A stretch of DNA of 64,000 nucleotides from CBFHMJ01 sp965656875 (GTDB lineage Bacteria; Pseudomonadota; Gammaproteobacteria; Enterobacterales; Alteromonadaceae): positions 124,001-188,000 of the forward strand of contig CBFHMJ010000010.1 of NCBI GenBank assembly GCA_965656875.1, given 5' to 3'. Position numbers and translations under genes: made by a program. This document shows, piece by piece, positions 61,307-64,000 of this stretch. Each line of letters begins with the position of its first letter. The stretch's first letter is position 1. The notes beneath the pieces are model-generated. The model was not told the origin of the DNA. It saw only the letters and a program-made list of their open reading frames with translations, and ran no database searches.

Positions 61307-63982
61307 CTAGTCGTTATTCAACCTTGTCGGTTCAACCGACTCACTATTCAATGTTGCCGCAAAACGTTGCTGAATCAGATGTACAACATCATCCTGTTGA
61401 ACTAACTGAACGGCTCGCTCTAATCGTTGTTGATCCAATTGAGCCTGAATTAATGCAGGTGTTTGTTGAACATTTTGCTGATAGACCATTGATAATGTCA
61501 CTGGCTGACCATGATAATTTGCCAATGCTTCAGACAACTGTCGGGACAACATGTCACTGTCCAGATGCCTGACATTTTCATCAATGGTTAACTGAATCGC
61601 ACTGTCTTGTTGCTGATAAACCGCATTTCTCGCCAGTTGTCGTGACAAACCACCCAACCCCATTTGCTCAATCATTGCAGCCCATTGATCCACCATATTA
61701 GACAAAGATGGACCGAGAATATCATCTACATTAATAACTTCAGTTTTTGAGTCATCTGCGGCAACTAACTGTCCATTTGACCCAATCGTTCGAAACGATG
61801 GCGCCTGTTCATTAACAGAAGCAATAGATTCTACCGGTTGCTGTGATAACTGATGAGGAGATGGATTGATATGGTGTTGATTACGGAACCGCTCCAGTGA
61901 TGACGTTTTTTTACTGGAATACCCCTGAGACTGCCCAACATCAGCTTGAGTGACAGGTGTATTTTGAATTTCTGGCTGGCGAGTTTCCACCGATTGTGGC
62001 ATGACGGGCTGAGTAAATGTCTCTTCCTCTATTTGCCACGGCGGTAAATCATCTGAATTTGCATTCGCAGCCGTTATAACTGATGGCTCAACGTGACCTG
62101 CATCGACATTAGAATTTACGTGCTGAGATAATGGCACAGAGCTTTCAGCGACAGAATCAACCTGTCGCATCGAATCAGCCGGCTGATTTGCGGTGTTTTG
62201 AATTACTTTACGCTCTGGCGACGCATTTTTTAGTGCTGGTGTAGCTACAGGTGTTGCTACTTTTTCCGCCGTCCTGCTTACTCCATCATTTTTTTTTTCG
62301 TCCTGACTCATGTCATCGCGATTAGCCAGAATAGCAAATAACGGATCATCAAAGGTATCTGTCGCCTGCTCCTGCGAATGAATCTCAGTCGGTGGAGAAT
62401 TTGAATCTGCTGGAGTAATGTCTGCCGATGCGGATAATTCTGGCGTATGCGGCTGTGTATCTGCTACTTGTTCGGTAGCTTTTTGATCACTTACATCATT
62501 CTGGTTTAAACGTTCTGTATCTAAGCCGTGGTCACTGGCTTCCTGCATCAAGAGTGACTGCTCATCATTAAGTCGAGTCATCACTGCATCATCAGTCGTC
62601 TGCTGATTCTGTGATAAAGGATTATTATCAGCCTGTGTGAGCTGTTCAGTGACAACCGGGGCACTCTCCACTTGCTGAGAAGAAAGCGGTTGCTGTTCCG
62701 CAGTATCATTGATAGCAGCAGGTCTGGTTTGTGTAGCCGACTCTTTCACTGGTTGCGCAACAGTTTTCACCCGTTGTTGCAACATTGCCCTAAGGTTATC
62801 TCCCGGCGACGTTGCTTGCTGATCACTAGTTGCTATTGACGTTGTTGACTGAACACGACCAGCATTACTGCTCGAATGAGCTGCCGAGGCATTCATTGTT
62901 GACGGGTTAAACGCCAGTAAGCGCAGCATCAACATCTCAAAACCTGTTTTAAGATCTGGCGCTAACGCAATATCTCGCTTTCCATTCAACAAAATCTGAT
63001 ACCACAGTTGAACCTGAGCTGGATCAGCCTTTTGAGCCATTTCAACCACAAAATCCACATCATCTTCAGCAATAGAGGCGGCTTCTGGCGTTATCTGAGC
63101 CATCGCTACCAGATGTAACATCGCCAACATATCATCGACAACGGCTTTAACATCAGGCGACATTTCAAATAAGTCATGCACGGCTTTAAAAGCGGCTGCG
63201 TTATCTTCCGCCAGCACCGCAGATAGAATATTTCTACTCCACTGCTTATCTATCGTGCCAAGCATCTGATGGACAACTTCAGCGGTAATGGTGCCGTTTG
63301 CCATCGCAATCGCCTGATCAGTCAGGCTGAGAGAATCTCGCATACTGCCATGCGCAGCTTTCGCTAACAGATCCAAACCTTCCGCTTCACAGGCAATTTG
63401 TTCATGACCAAGAATATGAGCTAGCTGGTCGCTAATCTCTGTGCGAGTTAACGCTTTAAGGTTGAATTGCAAACAACGGGAAAGAATGGTGACAGGTAAT
63501 TTTTGTGGATCGGTAGTAGCCAGCAAGAACTTCACATGTTCAGGTGGTTCTTCTAATGTTTTCAGCAGTGCATTAAAGCTATGGCGGGACAACATATGCA
63601 CTTCATCGATTAGGTACACTTTGAAGCGCCCACGAGTCGGTGCATATTGAACATTATCAAGGATTTCACGCGTATCTTCGACTTTGGTTCGCGACGCGGC
63701 ATCAATCTCAATTAAATCGACCCAGGTGCCAGCGTTTATGTCAACACACGCTGAACAATGACCACATGGTTCAGCACTGACCCCGGATTCGCAATTCAGA
63801 CTTTTTGCGAAGATACGTGCAATACTGGTTTTCCCGACACCTCGGGTACCAGTAAACAAATAAGCATGATGCAATCGTCCTTGATTGAGAGCATTGATTA
63901 AGGTTGTTTTAGCATGTTCCTGACCAACTAATTCAGAAAAGCGGGCTGGCCGCCATTTTCTCGCTAAAACCTGATAACTCAC
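61307..63982 (-). CDS. dnaX: DNA polymerase III subunits tau and gamma (unusually long)
   Basis: 891 aa from GTG 63982 (ribosome site GAAGGTG). AAA+ core: Walker A FTGTRGVGKTS at about 43-53, zinc module CESGVSAEPCGHCSAC at about 64-79, Walker B KVYLIDEVHML at about 120-130, and sensor 1 LLATTDPQKLP. Domain III ends near 365. A ~370-residue Gln/Ser/Ala-rich linker follows, then the tau-specific C-terminal domain (about 750-891). E. coli DnaX is 643 aa, so the excess is mostly linker. An A10 tract at codons 562-565 may give a gamma form. Confidence 0.96.
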   Translation of the reverse strand: MSYQVLARKWRPARFSELVGQEHAKTTLINALNQGRLHHAYLFTGTRGVGKTSIARIFAKSLNCESGVSAEPCGHCSACVDINAGTWVDLIEIDAASRTKVEDTREILDNVQYAPTRGRFKVYLIDEVHMLSRHSFNALLKTLEEPPEHVKFLLATTDPQKLPVTILSRCLQFNLKALTRTEISDQLAHILGHEQIACEAEGLDLLAKAAHGSMRDSLSLTDQAIAMANGTITAEVVHQMLGTIDKQWSRNILSAVLAEDNAAAFKAVHDLFEMSPDVKAVVDDMLAMLHLVAMAQITPEAASIAEDDVDFVVEMAQKADPAQVQLWYQILLNGKRDIALAPDLKTGFEMLMLRLLAFNPSTMNASAAHSSSNAGRVQSTTSIATSDQQATSPGDNLRAMLQQRVKTVAQPVKESATQTRPAAINDTAEQQPLSSQQVESAPVVTEQLTQADNNPLSQNQQTTDDAVMTRLNDEQSLLMQEASDHGLDTERLNQNDVSDQKATEQVADTQPHTPELSASADITPADSNSPPTEIHSQEQATDTFDDPLFAILANRDDMSQDEKKNDGVSRTAEKVATPVATPALKNASPERKVIQNTANQPADSMRQVDSVAESSVPLSQHVNSNVDAGHVEPSVITAANANSDDLPPWQIEEETFTQPVMPQSVETRQPEIQNTPVTQADVGQSQGYSSKKTSSLERFRNQHHINPSPHQLSQQPVESIASVNEQAPSFRTIGSNGQLVAADDSKTEVINVDDILGPSLSNMVDQWAAMIEQMGLGGLSRQLARNAVYQQQDSAIQLTIDENVRHLDSDMLSRQLSEALANYHGQPVTLSMVYQQNVQQTPALIQAQLDQQRLERAVQLVQQDDVVHLIQQRFAATLNSESVEPTRLNND
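62289..62298 (-). promoter_or_regulatory. dnaX: A10 slippage tract in dnaX (possible gamma/tau switch)
   Basis: The coding strand reads GAC GAA AAA AAA AAT GAT, ten A in a row at codons 562-565. A -1 shift meets TGA at once (565 residues); a +1 shift reads Lys-Met-Met-Glu then TAA (567 residues). An AGGA lies 3 nt upstream of the GAA codon. Both products would keep domains I-III and lose the tau tail. Confidence 0.55.
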
Positions 63983-64000
63983 TAATCACCTTCAAAAGCT

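Overview
This is a chromosome window from a marine-type gammaproteobacterium of moderate GC (mid-40s percent by eye). The housekeeping blocks fit the Vibrionales/Alteromonadales/Oceanospirillales area: trmO next to proS, divergent motY and rnt, bioA divergent from bioBFCD, and dnaX-ybaB-recR-htpG-adk. MotY suggests a sodium-driven polar flagellum. I cannot name the species from sequence alone.

The centre of the window (about 19.0-41.4 kb, all minus strand) is a complete red-pigment (prodiginine) biosynthetic cluster in the order pigA-B-C-D-E-F-G-H-I-J-K-M-N. The bipyrrole branch is PigI/G/A (proline to pyrrolyl-S-PCP), PigJ/H (extension and condensation with serine), PigM (oxidation) and PigF/N (O-methylation), giving MBC. 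The monopyrrole branch is PigD (3-acetyloctanal), PigE (amination and cyclisation) and PigB (oxidation), giving MAP. PigC joins MBC and MAP. PigL, the phosphopantetheinyl transferase, is not in the window. The last gene of the cluster encodes a membrane di-iron oxygenase of the sterol desaturase/alkylglycerol monooxygenase type. That is the family of the known cycloprodigiosin-forming enzyme of Pseudoalteromonas rubra, so the final product may be a cyclised prodigiosin. The Shine-Dalgarno of this gene lies inside a perfect 10-bp inverted repeat, which suggests translational control.

Left of the cluster (0-18.3 kb): a partial toxin-like ORF; two TetR-type regulators, each divergent from an enzyme gene with palindromic operators between; a four-gene ABC-2/GldG-like operon; trmO, a kelch protein and proS; and an orphan PAS histidine kinase preceded by a periplasmic protein built of about eight PxDVY helical repeats. 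Right of the cluster (42-64 kb): a GDPD lipoprotein, the biotin genes with a BirA operator, asnS, motY/rnt, a decayed second copy of the di-iron oxygenase beside an intact second DUF1295 membrane protein, a 2-Cys peroxiredoxin, adk, htpG (with a sigma-32 promoter), recR, ybaB and a long dnaX. dnaX carries an A10 slippage tract that would give a gamma-like short product.

No rRNA, tRNA, CRISPR array or insertion sequence was recognised.
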